A stretch of DNA of 64,000 nucleotides from UBA9611 sp965237595. GTDB taxonomy: Bacteria; Chloroflexota; Dehalococcoidia; Lucifugimonadales; UBA3495. The stretch lies in contig CBDEFY010000007.1 in assembly GCA_965237595.1 (NCBI GenBank), forward strand, positions 558,001 to 622,000, written 5' to 3'. The position numbers and the translations under genes are program-made. This document shows, in pieces, positions 25,392 through 33,208 of this stretch; within the stretch, counting starts at the first letter, position 1, and every line of letters begins with the position of its first letter. The notes under the pieces are model-generated. The model worked only from the letters and a program-made list of their open reading frames with translations, was not told the DNA's origin and searched no databases.

Positions 25392-25442
25392 TTCCCGTTT
25401 TCCTAGCCTTCGGACTTCACGTCCGGTTAAGTATGTAATGTC

Positions 25443-25458
25443 ACGATACTAATATCGT
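25443..25458 (-). promoter_or_regulatory. inverted repeat in the leader of the 62-residue gene
   Basis: ACGATA and TATCGT flank CTAA. The repeat lies just downstream of the predicted transcription start, a position suited to an operator or a leader hairpin. Confidence 0.35.
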
Positions 25459-25474
25459 TACTTAATCTAAATTA

Positions 25475-25503
25475 ATGATACACCCGGCCCTTTATAGTGT
25501 CAA
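25475..25503 (-). promoter_or_regulatory. sigma70-type promoter of the 62-residue gene
   Basis: On the minus strand the -35 box TTGACA (25498-25503) and the -10 box TATCAT (25475-25480) are separated by 17 nt. The region around them is AT-rich, unlike the rest of the window. Confidence 0.6.
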
Positions 25504-25564
25504 CGTATAATACGTGCCTATCTTCATCGGATTTATTGATGGTACATATTACGTCAAAATGGGA

Positions 25565-25594
25565 TTGACATTAACAAACATCCGTTAATATAGT
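25565..25594 (+). promoter_or_regulatory. orphan sigma70-type promoter with internal inverted repeat
   Basis: The -35 box TTGACA (25565-25570) and the -10 box TATAGT (25589-25594) are 18 nt apart. The spacer TTAACAAACATCCGTTAA has inverted ends TTAAC/GTTAA. No plus-strand gene follows; transcription would run antisense into the broken monooxygenase gene. Confidence 0.45.
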
Positions 25595-25651
25595 GCGATA
25601 AGTGGATAATGATTACTGATTACGTAACAATTGGTGATAGAATACGGGTAA

Positions 25652-26273
25652 TCAGAACGCGGGGATAACTTCTTGGGCGAAGAGGCCCATGGACGCCGCG
25701 GCGTCCGATGCCGAGACGAGGTGGAAGTTGACTTGGAGGGAAGCGGTGTCGAACCCGCCCACCTTTTCCGCGTAGCCGGAAATCTGTTGCCGCACATCTT
25801 CCGGAGTGCCCACCCAGATGGTGCCGCTGTTGAACAGCGAGTCGAAGTTGGTCGCCCGCAGTTTGTCCAAGTGCCTATCGTAGCCGGGATAGTCTCGAGA
25901 GGAAGTTCCAGCGCCCTAGCCTGAGTCCTGCTCGGCGGCGGCAACCAGCGACTTGAGGTAGGCGCTGATATTGAGTTTCGCCATTCGGTGGGCTTCTTCC
26001 CGGTCTTGCTGGCAGTACATGTGGAAGCCCAGGGCAATCTGGCCCGTTCCTGGGTGCCCAGCCTGCTGCCAGACCTTCCGGTAGGTCCCGATGGCCTCCC
26101 GAATCTGGGGTCCGGCAAAGGGTACCAACATCAGGTTGTATCCCTTCTCGCCGGCGGCTTGCATCGACTCCGGGGTGCCCAGGGCCGCTACCCAGAATGG
26201 TGGCCGTGGCCGCTGGGTTGGTCTCGGTAGCGAGGTCACGTTGTTGAAACGGTGTGTAGACCGTCAGCGATAA
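25652..26273 (-). pseudogene. luciferase-like monooxygenase, truncated by an IS and frameshifted
   Basis: The minus-strand pieces TQRPRPPFWVAALGTPESMQ, AAGEKGYNLMLVPFAGPQIR and FHMYCQQDREEAHRMAKLNI, then (after a shift near 25915) LDKLRATNFDSLFNSGTIWV and GTPEDVRQQISGYAEKVGGF, are the C-terminal two thirds of a bacterial-luciferase-family flavin monooxygenase. The N-terminal third is missing because the IS begins at 26274. The in-frame pieces end as in intact relatives in this window (FAQEVIPAF). Confidence 0.8.
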
Positions 26274-26365
26274 TGGGACACATATAAGGGTAGGAAAACC
26301 CGAGAGTGGGAGGGTGGTGTGAGCTCCTGAAATGAGGGTAGAGTTACCCACAGAAAGGAGCAGAT

Positions 26366-26773
26366 GTGTCCCAATTAGAAGTAAGCAAAGCAGAGGCCGC
26401 CGAGGAACGAAGCGAGCAGACCAGGTCTTTCGTCCGTACAGTGAAGGCGGCTGCCCGACGTAAGTACACCTCCGAAGACAAGATCCGAATTGTTCTGGAG
26501 GGCTTCCGCCGCGAGGTCACAGTCAACGACCTGTGCCGGCGGGAGGGGATCAAGCCCCACTCCTACTACTCGTGGACCAAAGAGTTCATGGAGGCGGGCA
26601 AGGAGAGGTTGACCCGTGACTCGGTTCGGGACGCCACTCAGCATGAGGTAGGGCAGCTCAAGCGAGAGAACGGGGAACTCAAGGAGCTAGTGGCCGATCT
26701 GTCGCTGGAGGCGTACCGTCTCAAAAAAACGGCCATCCCCGTGCCCCAGGACGCCACCGGTACCAGCGGATGA
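26366..26773 (+). CDS. IS3-family transposase OrfA
   Basis: This 135-residue helix-turn-helix protein (KYTSEDKIRIVLEGFRREVT, then VNDLCRREGIKPHSYYSWTK) has a C-terminal coiled coil (VGQLKRENGELKELVADLSL). It binds the IS ends and is joined with OrfB for transposition. The GTG start follows AGGAG; the ATG two bases earlier is out of frame. The stop overlaps the OrfB start by 4 nt (ATGA). Confidence 0.87.
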   Translation: MSQLEVSKAEAAEERSEQTRSFVRTVKAAARRKYTSEDKIRIVLEGFRREVTVNDLCRREGIKPHSYYSWTKEFMEAGKERLTRDSVRDATQHEVGQLKRENGELKELVADLSLEAYRLKKTAIPVPQDATGTSG

Positions 26774-27756
26774 GCGCCCCGGAGAAGGCAGAGGTAGTTA
26801 CCAAAGTATCCTCGTCTCCCCTCCCCAAGCGAAAGGTCCTCAGAGAGCTGGGCATCCCTAAGAGCACCTACTACCGGTGGCTCAGACGCCAAGACCAACA
26901 AGGACTTGAGGACCGACCAGGAGGCGATCAGCCACCATGGAACCGTCTTACTATTCAGGAAGAACGCTCAGTCCTGTTATCAGCCAGAGAGATGCCAGAG
27001 CTGAGCTGCCGTCAGCTGGCCGCGTGGATCACCGACAACCAGGGCTTCTCAGTCTCAGAGTCCAGCGTCTACCGTATCCTGGGCAGGGAGGGCCTAGTGA
27101 AGCGGCCTGAGATGCGGTTGGCCGCGGGGAAGGAGTACCACCGCAAGACCACAGGACCTCACCAGATGTGGGCCACCGATGCCTCATACTTCAGGGTGGT
27201 TGGTTGGGGCTACTACTACCTGGTCACCGTTATGGACGACTACTCCCGCTTCATCCTGGCTCACAGGCTTCAGCAAGATATGACGGCCGACTCCTTCATC
27301 GAGGTGGTCCAGGATGCTGTGGACACGACCAGCATGGACCAAGTTCCAGTCACAGACCGCACCAGGCTGCTGAGTGACAACGGTCCAGGCTATGTCTAAA
27401 GAGCATTCAGGGACTACCTGGGGATGGTTGGCATCAAGCACATCCTAGCAACTCCTTTCCACCCTCAGACCAACGGGAAGCTGGAGCGCTACCACCAGAC
27501 CATCAAACGGGACGTCAACCAGGTGCCTTATGAGTTGCCCGCCGACCTTGAGGCTGCTATCGCGGCCTTCGTCAGCTACTACAACTACCGGCGCTATCAC
27601 AAGGCTCTGGGCAACGTGACACCATCAGACGTGCTCAAGGGAAGACGGCAAGAGATCCTACAACGCAGGAAGGAGGTGAAGGCTCAAACCACCGAACGGC
27701 GACGACGCTACAACAGGGCCCTCAGGGAGCTCACCAGACCTCCATCCAGCCCCTGA
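26770..27756 (+). pseudogene. IS3-family transposase OrfB with internal TAA
   Basis: The frame encodes an HTH_21 region (ELSCRQLAAWITDNQGFSVS) and an rve core with all catalytic residues: Asp in QMWATDASYFRV, Asp in RLLSDNGPGYV and Glu in QTNGKLERYHQTIKRDVN. A TAA at 27397-27399 interrupts it between the second Asp and the Glu, where relatives read GPGYVSRAF, so TCA mutated to TAA. The downstream part remains open to 27756. One substitution has inactivated this copy. Confidence 0.85.
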
Positions 27757-27780
27757 TCTCTCGGCTCCCAATGTGTCCCA

Positions 27781-28032
27781 CTTTTGCTGGTTGCTAACAG
27801 TCTTGAACAACCCGCCTCCAGCGGCTCGCCAAAGACCGATGGCCTGAACCACCTGCTCCACCGTATCGGCTTCGACCCGAATGGTGCCCCAGAGGTCGGG
27901 AGTGGCGTCCCAGCTTAGGATGTTCACACCTTCGGGAGGGAATAGTCCGCTTCCCATGACCTTCCCGGCGATGGCCTGCCTTTCGCTCTCGGGCATGTTC
28001 TCGTTCAGTTCAAAGTAGGTGATAAATTGCAC
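27781..28032 (-). pseudogene. small DUF3303-like protein, C-terminus cut by an IS
   Basis: The 84 remaining residues begin MQFITYFELNENMPESERQA and contain PEGVNILSWDATPDLWGTIR and VEADTVEQVVQAIGLWRAAG, a ferredoxin-like-fold pattern seen in DUF3303-type proteins. The frame runs straight into the IS end at 27780, so its native C-terminus is gone. It sits just downstream of an intact luciferase-like gene on the same strand. Confidence 0.6.
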
Positions 28033-28098
28033 AGCGAGTCCTCCGGTGGTATTCGATTTTCCCGGATTCTGAGGTGTTCCAGAATGCTCGGCGATTCG

Positions 28099-29232
28099 TC
28101 AGTCCTGTAACGCCGGAATCACTTCCTCGCCCATTAGTTTCAGCGACCGTATGGTGTCCTCATGGGACAACGGTCCTCCCTGGGCCTCAAGGAGCAGTGA
28201 GCCGATGCCCAGTTCTTCTTTGATGTGGCGCAGCTTTTTGATGACCGTGCCGGGGCTGCCGACGACGAGGTGGTAGTTGTCCTGTAGCTCTTGGTAGGAC
28301 ATCTCGTTCATGGGCCGCTGCCGCCGTTGGGACGCGGCGGTGGCGCCCGCCCTGGAGAAATAGCCCGGCGGCGCCCAATATTCCCGGGGGCCCTTGAGGG
28401 GATGGCCCATGCGCCACATGAATGCCTTGCCCGATTCCTGGGCCTTTTCGTCGGTCTCATTGACGTGGGCGCAGATCATGAAGGCAAACTTATCCGGCCC
28501 CGCCTCCCAGCTGTTCTGGGCGGCGTGTTCTCGGTAGTTCCCGAACAACTGCTTGGCCCGGTTAATCTCGGTCAGGAATGCAGCATAGGTGTAGCCGTAC
28601 TTGGCCGCCCATTCCACCGTCTCCGGGCTGCCGGTCCCCGGCACCCAGACTGGGGGGTGGGGCTTCTGCACCGGCACCATCCAGGGGTTCACCGCCCGGT
28701 ACTGGTAGTGCTTGCCCTCCCAGCGGAAGGGGCCGGCCGTGGTCCAAGTTTTGATTATCAGGTCGTGGCACTCCTCGAACCGCTCCCGGTTGTGCACCGG
28801 GTTGGTGTTGTTGGCCCAACTCTCCACGCCGATACCCCGCACGAAACCGGAGACAATCCGGCCGCCGGATATAACGTCCAGCATGGCTATCTCCTCGGCC
28901 AGCCGAGGTGGGTTGTCCGAGGTGGGCAGCATGTTGCCCAACATCAATATCTTGGCCTTGGAGGTCAGGCGCGCCAGGATGCCGCCGGTGATATTGACCT
29001 CCACGTCCATGCATGACGGGGTGTTGTGGTGCTCGTTGATCATCAGCCCATGGAAGCCAACTTCCTCGGCGTACTGGAACTCGTCCAGATACCGCTTGAA
29101 CAATTCGGTGGCCTTGTTGGGGTCGAAGTAGCTATTGGGAAAGGTGAGCCGCAGCGATGGCCACTGCTCCGCCAATTCATCGGTGATGTAGTGGTAGGGC
29201 ATCTCGGTGAAGTAATAAACGTCCAGACTCAA
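28099..29232 (-). CDS. luciferase-like flavin-dependent monooxygenase (LLM family)
   Basis: This 377-residue TIM-barrel oxidoreductase uses FMNH2 or F420 and oxygen. Family features are EEVGFHGLMINEHHNTPSCM, LMLGNMLPTSDNPPRLAEEI, AMLDVISGGRIVSGFVRGIG, KPHPPVWVPGTGSPETVEWA and VGSPGTVIKKLRHIKEELGI. It is about 43% similar by eye to the gene at 30217-31437 and forms a same-strand group with an alpha/beta hydrolase between the two. The TTG start follows GGAG. The substrate is unknown. Confidence 0.9.
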   Translation of the reverse strand: MSLDVYYFTEMPYHYITDELAEQWPSLRLTFPNSYFDPNKATELFKRYLDEFQYAEEVGFHGLMINEHHNTPSCMDVEVNITGGILARLTSKAKILMLGNMLPTSDNPPRLAEEIAMLDVISGGRIVSGFVRGIGVESWANNTNPVHNRERFEECHDLIIKTWTTAGPFRWEGKHYQYRAVNPWMVPVQKPHPPVWVPGTGSPETVEWAAKYGYTYAAFLTEINRAKQLFGNYREHAAQNSWEAGPDKFAFMICAHVNETDEKAQESGKAFMWRMGHPLKGPREYWAPPGYFSRAGATAASQRRQRPMNEMSYQELQDNYHLVVGSPGTVIKKLRHIKEELGIGSLLLEAQGGPLSHEDTIRSLKLMGEEVIPALQD

Positions 29233-29253
29233 TGTAGTTCTCCTTTGGAGAAA

Positions 29254-30218
29254 GCTGTCAGCGGTCAGCTTGGCTACGCCAAAAAATCCAGGGCGGTCTT
29301 GATGAACTCTTCGGGTTTCTCTATCTGAGGTGAGTGGCCGCAGTTGTCGATAACCACCAAATCGGAGCCCTTGATGGTCTTCTTGTAGAGCTCACCGCAC
29401 TCCAACGGCACTATGGAGTCGTTGCGTCCCCAGACCATGCGCGTTGGGATATTAACGCGGCCCAGGAGGCCGGTTAGGCGGGGGTCGTGCATGTAGGGCT
29501 TCCAGCAGAGGCGCACGGCCATCTCGCGGTTGGATTCCGCAGTCATTTTTTCTTCGTCCGTGAACTCTCTGCCGTAGACCGCCTGGTATTCAGGAGCCTG
29601 GCCGGGGTCGTGGAAAATCAGCTCCAGCACTTGGGCGGGGCTGATGATGAACAGGTCGGCAATCTCGCTCTCGTTGGGCTTGATGCCCACGGCGTCCACC
29701 AGCATCAGCTTGCTGAAGGAGTGGTTGCACATGGCGGCAATTTCGGCGGCGATCCACCCGCCCATAGAGTGTCCGATGGTACGGATGCCCTCCAGACCCA
29801 GGGATTCCAGGTACCAACTGTAGAAACAGGCCATGTCGGGGATGGACTCCAGCCAGTCGGGCCGGTCCGACTTCCCGTAGCCGGGATGGGAGGGATAGTA
29901 GACCGTGTAATTCTCCGCCAGTGCGTCGGCGAAACGCAGCCAGCCGTTGTTCCCGCCGGCGCCGTGGAGCAGCAGCAGGGGCTCCCCTGAGCCGCCCTTC
30001 AGGGTGTGGACCTTGGTTCCGCCGACGTCCACCATTTCTTCGGTAAAGGCAACCATTTTTTCTCCTTCGGAGGCCGGTAGCTGTCAGCTCTCAGTCGTCA
30101 GCGTTCAGCCTTTTGCCGGGGTTCGCCCGGCTCTTCTTTTTCGTGGATTTCGTGTTGTGAATGTTCTATCGGCAGCCAACCCGAGAGTTGACCGCTGTTG
30201 GCTGATAGCTGTCAGCTT
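29254..30218. repeat. short AGCTGTCAGC-type repeats in three intergenic places
   Basis: Degenerate repeats built on CTGTCAGC occur at 29254-29270, 30078-30110 and 30195-30218, flanking the hydrolase gene on both sides. The middle block has four imperfect units in a row. These are low-complexity intergenic spacers and probably not coding. Confidence 0.45.
29274..30056 (-). CDS. alpha/beta-fold hydrolase
   Basis: This 260-residue hydrolase shows the complete catalytic triad: nucleophile Ser in RTIGHSMGGWIAAEI, Asp in VWGRNDSIVPLECGELY and His in IDNCGHSPQIEKPEEF. The oxyanion motif LLLLHGAGGNNGWLRFADAL is at residues about 27-46. The ATG follows GGAGAAAAA. Its position between two luciferase-like monooxygenase genes suggests it cleaves a product of their oxidation, for example a lactone or ester, but this is inference. 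Confidence 0.88.
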   Translation of the reverse strand: MVAFTEEMVDVGGTKVHTLKGGSGEPLLLLHGAGGNNGWLRFADALAENYTVYYPSHPGYGKSDRPDWLESIPDMACFYSWYLESLGLEGIRTIGHSMGGWIAAEIAAMCNHSFSKLMLVDAVGIKPNESEIADLFIISPAQVLELIFHDPGQAPEYQAVYGREFTDEEKMTAESNREMAVRLCWKPYMHDPRLTGLLGRVNIPTRMVWGRNDSIVPLECGELYKKTIKGSDLVVIDNCGHSPQIEKPEEFIKTALDFLA

Positions 30219-31437
30219 AAGCCGTCGCGGCGGCCTTCTGGAACGGGTCGGTTAGTTCCAGTTCCTCGCCGATCTCTCGGAGGGCGGGCAGCACTTCCTG
30301 TCCCATGAGTTCCAGGCAGCGCATGGTGTCTGCGTGGGAGGTGTCCCCGTCGTTGGTCCAGACGCCCAGAATCCCCGGGCGAATGACGGCCAGGGTCTCC
30401 CGCAGCTTCCGGACCACGGTCTCCGGGCTGCCCACGATCCAGCGGTTGGAGGCCAGGATCTCGTCGTACGATGCGGTTTCCAGGCCCAGTCCCAGGAAGG
30501 GGTCCTTGCGGACGCGGCCTTGATATTTGACCACCCTGGGGTCTTTCCGGCTTCCGCCGTAGCCAACAGGCAGCATGTAGTCCTTGGGCACGGGGACCCG
30601 GCCCACGCCCACGTTTCCGGTTAGGAATCCCTTGCCCGATTCATAGGCCTTTTCATCGGTGTCCTGCACATGGATGCGGCACAGGTAGCCGAAATTCTCA
30701 GGGCCGGGCTCGTAGCCGTTCTCCCGGGCGGTCTCGGTGTAGATGTCCATCATATCTTGGGTGCCCTGGGGGTCGGTCTCCAGGTAGATGTAGGGGTAGC
30801 CGCGCTCGGCGGACCAGACCAGGGTCTCGGGGCTGCCCAGGCCGGGGATCCACACCGGCGGGTGGGGTTTCTGCAGGGGCGTCTCAAAGGGATTCACCAC
30901 CCGGAAGTGGTAATGTTTGCCCTCCCAGCGGAAGGGGCCCGGGGTGGTCCAGATTTTCATTATCAGGTCGTGGGCCTCTTCGAACCTTTCGCGGTTGAAG
31001 AGGGGGTTCACGTTGGCGGCCAGGCTCTCCACGCCGGTGCCGCGGACGAAGCCCGACACCAGCCGTCCGTTGGAGATCATGTCAATCTCCGCCAGTTCCT
31101 CGGCCAGCCGCAGGGGATTCTCGAAGGTGGGCAGGGGATTGCCCAGGAGCACAATCTTGGGTTTGGTGGTGTTGCGGGCCAGGATGGCCGCTTCCAGGTT
31201 CATGGTGGCGCCCAGGCACGTCGGCGTATTGTGGTGCTCGTTTAGCATCAGACCGTCGAAGCCCGCCTCTTCGCAATACTCGTACTCGTCCAGGTACTCG
31301 TTGTACTGGCGGGCGCCGACCTTGGGGTCGAAATTGCTGTTGGAGAAGGTCAGCCGCACCGCTTCATTGGGACTGTTTCTCACGGCCTCTTCGGTGTAGT
31401 TGGTGTAGGCCCGCTCCGTGAACCGCATCAAGAACAT
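30217..31437 (-). CDS. luciferase-like flavin-dependent monooxygenase (LLM family)
   Basis: This 406-residue paralogue of the gene at 28099-29232 has CEEAGFDGLMLNEHHNTPTC, IVLLGNPLPTFENPLRLAEE, LAEIDMISNGRLVSGFVRGT, KPHPPVWIPGLGSPETLVWS and VGSPETVVRKLRETLAVIRP. It has an extra C-terminal tail and a 30-residue insertion near residue 290. Same-strand linkage with the hydrolase and the second LLM suggests one catabolic unit. Confidence 0.9.
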   Translation of the reverse strand: MFLMRFTERAYTNYTEEAVRNSPNEAVRLTFSNSNFDPKVGARQYNEYLDEYEYCEEAGFDGLMLNEHHNTPTCLGATMNLEAAILARNTTKPKIVLLGNPLPTFENPLRLAEELAEIDMISNGRLVSGFVRGTGVESLAANVNPLFNRERFEEAHDLIMKIWTTPGPFRWEGKHYHFRVVNPFETPLQKPHPPVWIPGLGSPETLVWSAERGYPYIYLETDPQGTQDMMDIYTETARENGYEPGPENFGYLCRIHVQDTDEKAYESGKGFLTGNVGVGRVPVPKDYMLPVGYGGSRKDPRVVKYQGRVRKDPFLGLGLETASYDEILASNRWIVGSPETVVRKLRETLAVIRPGILGVWTNDGDTSHADTMRCLELMGQEVLPALREIGEELELTDPFQKAAATA

Positions 31438-31470
31438 GTGGTGGTCTCCTTTGGTTGCGTTTCGCGTGAG

Positions 31471-31902
31471 TTACGTTAGTCCGATGCAATTGACCCGGGG
31501 GAATTCGCTAGCCGCCGCCTGAAAGAATCGCTGGTCGGCGGTCCAAAGATCGCAGTCAAGCGATTCGGCCAAGGCCAAGTAGTGCGCATGATAGGTTGCG
31601 TTTTGCTGGAGTTGCGCTGCTAGACGAATCGCCCGCAGATGTAGACGTGCCGATTGAATCAACTCGATAGCGCTTTCCAAGAACTCTGCCTCTAATTGCA
31701 CTGCTGTTGCCAGAGTTATGTCACCGCGTCTGGACCTTTTGTACAGGGCGTTTGAAACCTCTACCGGCAGGAGGTGGGGGCCGGTGACTCGGGTGTTATC
31801 GTGTTCCCAAGAGACTAACATCTCGTCAGCTTCGCGGGAAAATTGCTCTTTCAATAGCCATTTGACCGCGATGCTGGCGTCAACGACAACCGTCTCAGTC
31901 AC
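31471..31902 (-). CDS. PIN-domain toxin (VapC-like ribonuclease)
   Basis: This 143-residue PIN domain has the acidic residues needed for Mg-dependent RNA cleavage: Asp in VVVDASIAVKWLLKEQF, Glu in LLPVEVSNALYKRSRRGDIT, and Asp residues in ALAESLDCDLWTADQRFFQA. It starts with a GTG that overlaps the stop of the upstream antitoxin gene by 4 nt (GTGA), the usual toxin-antitoxin coupling. Confidence 0.9.
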   Translation of the reverse strand: MTETVVVDASIAVKWLLKEQFSREADEMLVSWEHDNTRVTGPHLLPVEVSNALYKRSRRGDITLATAVQLEAEFLESAIELIQSARLHLRAIRLAAQLQQNATYHAHYLALAESLDCDLWTADQRFFQAAASEFPRVNCIGLT

Positions 31903-32183
31903 CGACTTCCCGACCTCTCTTCCCTGGATTCCCTGATAAGGTTGGTAGAGTCGCCTTCCAGTGGAACGTCACCAAAAATCTCATCCCGGAGTTTGGTCAT
32001 CCGTAGCAGAGACCGGGATTCATCCTTCGACTCCAAAGTGGACTCTTCTGAAGCCAGTTGTTTTTCGATTGCCGCCACGCAATACTGCCGCATGCTAACG
32101 CCCTTGAGGGCTGCCGCGACCTTAAGCTTGACCTGCATTTCGGGTTCAAGGTCCAACGTAAAGCGCTTTTTGGGAGTGGGCAT
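31899..32183 (-). CDS. ribbon-helix-helix antitoxin (VapB-like)
   Basis: This 94-residue protein begins with a basic ribbon RFTLDLEPEMQVKLKVAAAL, then KGVSMRQYCVAAIEKQLASE, a ribbon-helix-helix DNA-binding module. The C-terminal 40 residues are charged and probably wrap the toxin. It precedes the PIN toxin and overlaps it by 4 nt, so it should both neutralise the toxin and repress the operon. Confidence 0.83.
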   Translation of the reverse strand: MPTPKKRFTLDLEPEMQVKLKVAAALKGVSMRQYCVAAIEKQLASEESTLESKDESRSLLRMTKLRDEIFGDVPLEGDSTNLIRESREERSGSR

Positions 32184-32619
32184 CTTGAGACCGCCTAGTT
32201 CTTGGAATTCCCCCGAATTCTACCATAATTACTGCAATACGGCAGAATACGCCACTGCGGTGCAACCTCCCTCGTTAAGTCAACGGCTCTTTGTTAAAGG
32301 AATCGTTGTAGCGCCGGATGATACCGACGGTGGTGGAGGCGGTGGGTTGGGTTTGTTGCATCTACAGTCGGTCGCAGCCCAAACGGTTTTTGCGGGCGCG
32401 GACGGATGGCCTCGAATCAGCGCCTATCCTAGCCTGCGACGGCAGCGGGGTCAAGCAGACTGCGAACGCCCAATCCTGCCTCTGAGATTTGGGCCGGGGA
32501 GAACAAATGGTAAGGTTTAGCGGACGGTGGAACTCCCTTCCTATGCCCAGCAGGTCGTTCGGATGTGGCGATGGTCGCCACCAATCATGGCGGCAACCGG
32601 CGGTCGAATCTCGCTGTCA
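32184..32619. other. 436-bp stretch without a recognisable gene
   Basis: Open frames here lack family motifs or ribosome-binding sites. It separates the start of the VapBC operon from the end of the lipoprotein gene; all of these genes read on the minus strand. Confidence 0.45.
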
Positions 32620-33208
32620 CTACCCGTCAGAGCCATCTGGGGTCACCCCGATGATGCCGGTGAAAGCGCTGCAGCCGGAGTCGTTACAAGCTCTGGTCTT
32701 AAAGTGTTGACTCACCCCTGAGGCCAACCCGGTGAACAGATGGGAGGTTGCATTTGCGCTCTCGGTGGTGATATTGCCGAAGTTGTCTATCTCGATCCTC
32801 GTTTCCAGGGCTGAGTTGTCGGTCCAGACGACTTGAACGCTGCCGACCGCGGGAGTGGTGCCACCGAGGCCTTCCGGGACAGGCGGCAGGGTCGGCGCCG
32901 GAGTTGGAGTAGGGGTTGGCGTCGGCGTTGGGGCGTCGGAGCCATCCGGGGTCATCCCGACGACCCCGGAAAAAGCGCTGCAGCTGGATGCGTTACAGGC
33001 ACGAATCTTGAAATGTTGACTCACCCCTGAGGCCAGCCCTGTGAAGAGATGGGAGTTAGCATTTGCGCTCTCGGTGGTGATATTGCCGAAGTGGTCTATT
33101 TCGAACCTCGTTTCCAATGCTGAGTTGTCGTTCCAGACGAGTTGCACGCTGCCGACAGCGGGAGTGGTGGCACCTAGACCTTCCGGCAAGGGCGGCAGGG
33201 CCAGCCCG
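32620..33208 (-). repeat. internal tandem duplication of an FN3-like module
   Basis: About 275 bp at 32620-32893 and 32935-33208 encode modules of about 90 residues that agree at roughly nine of ten positions (for example ITTESANA(T/N)SHLFTGLAS). They are separated by a PT-repeat linker of variable length. Confidence 0.8.

Larger units (their letters stand above)
26274..27780 (+). mobile_element. IS3-family insertion sequence, 1.5 kb
   Basis: Perfect 10-bp terminal inverted repeats (TGGGACACAT at the left, ATGTGTCCCA at the right) bound two overlapping transposase frames. TG...CA ends and an orfA/orfB layout are typical of IS3. No target duplication is apparent; the flanking genes are two different truncated genes, so a deletion accompanied or followed insertion. 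Confidence 0.85.

Noticed and set aside
27397..27399. in-frame stop in IS OrfB considered as recoding
   Set aside because: The codon is TAA and lies at a non-redox Ser position (GPGYVSRAF); it is a nonsense mutation.
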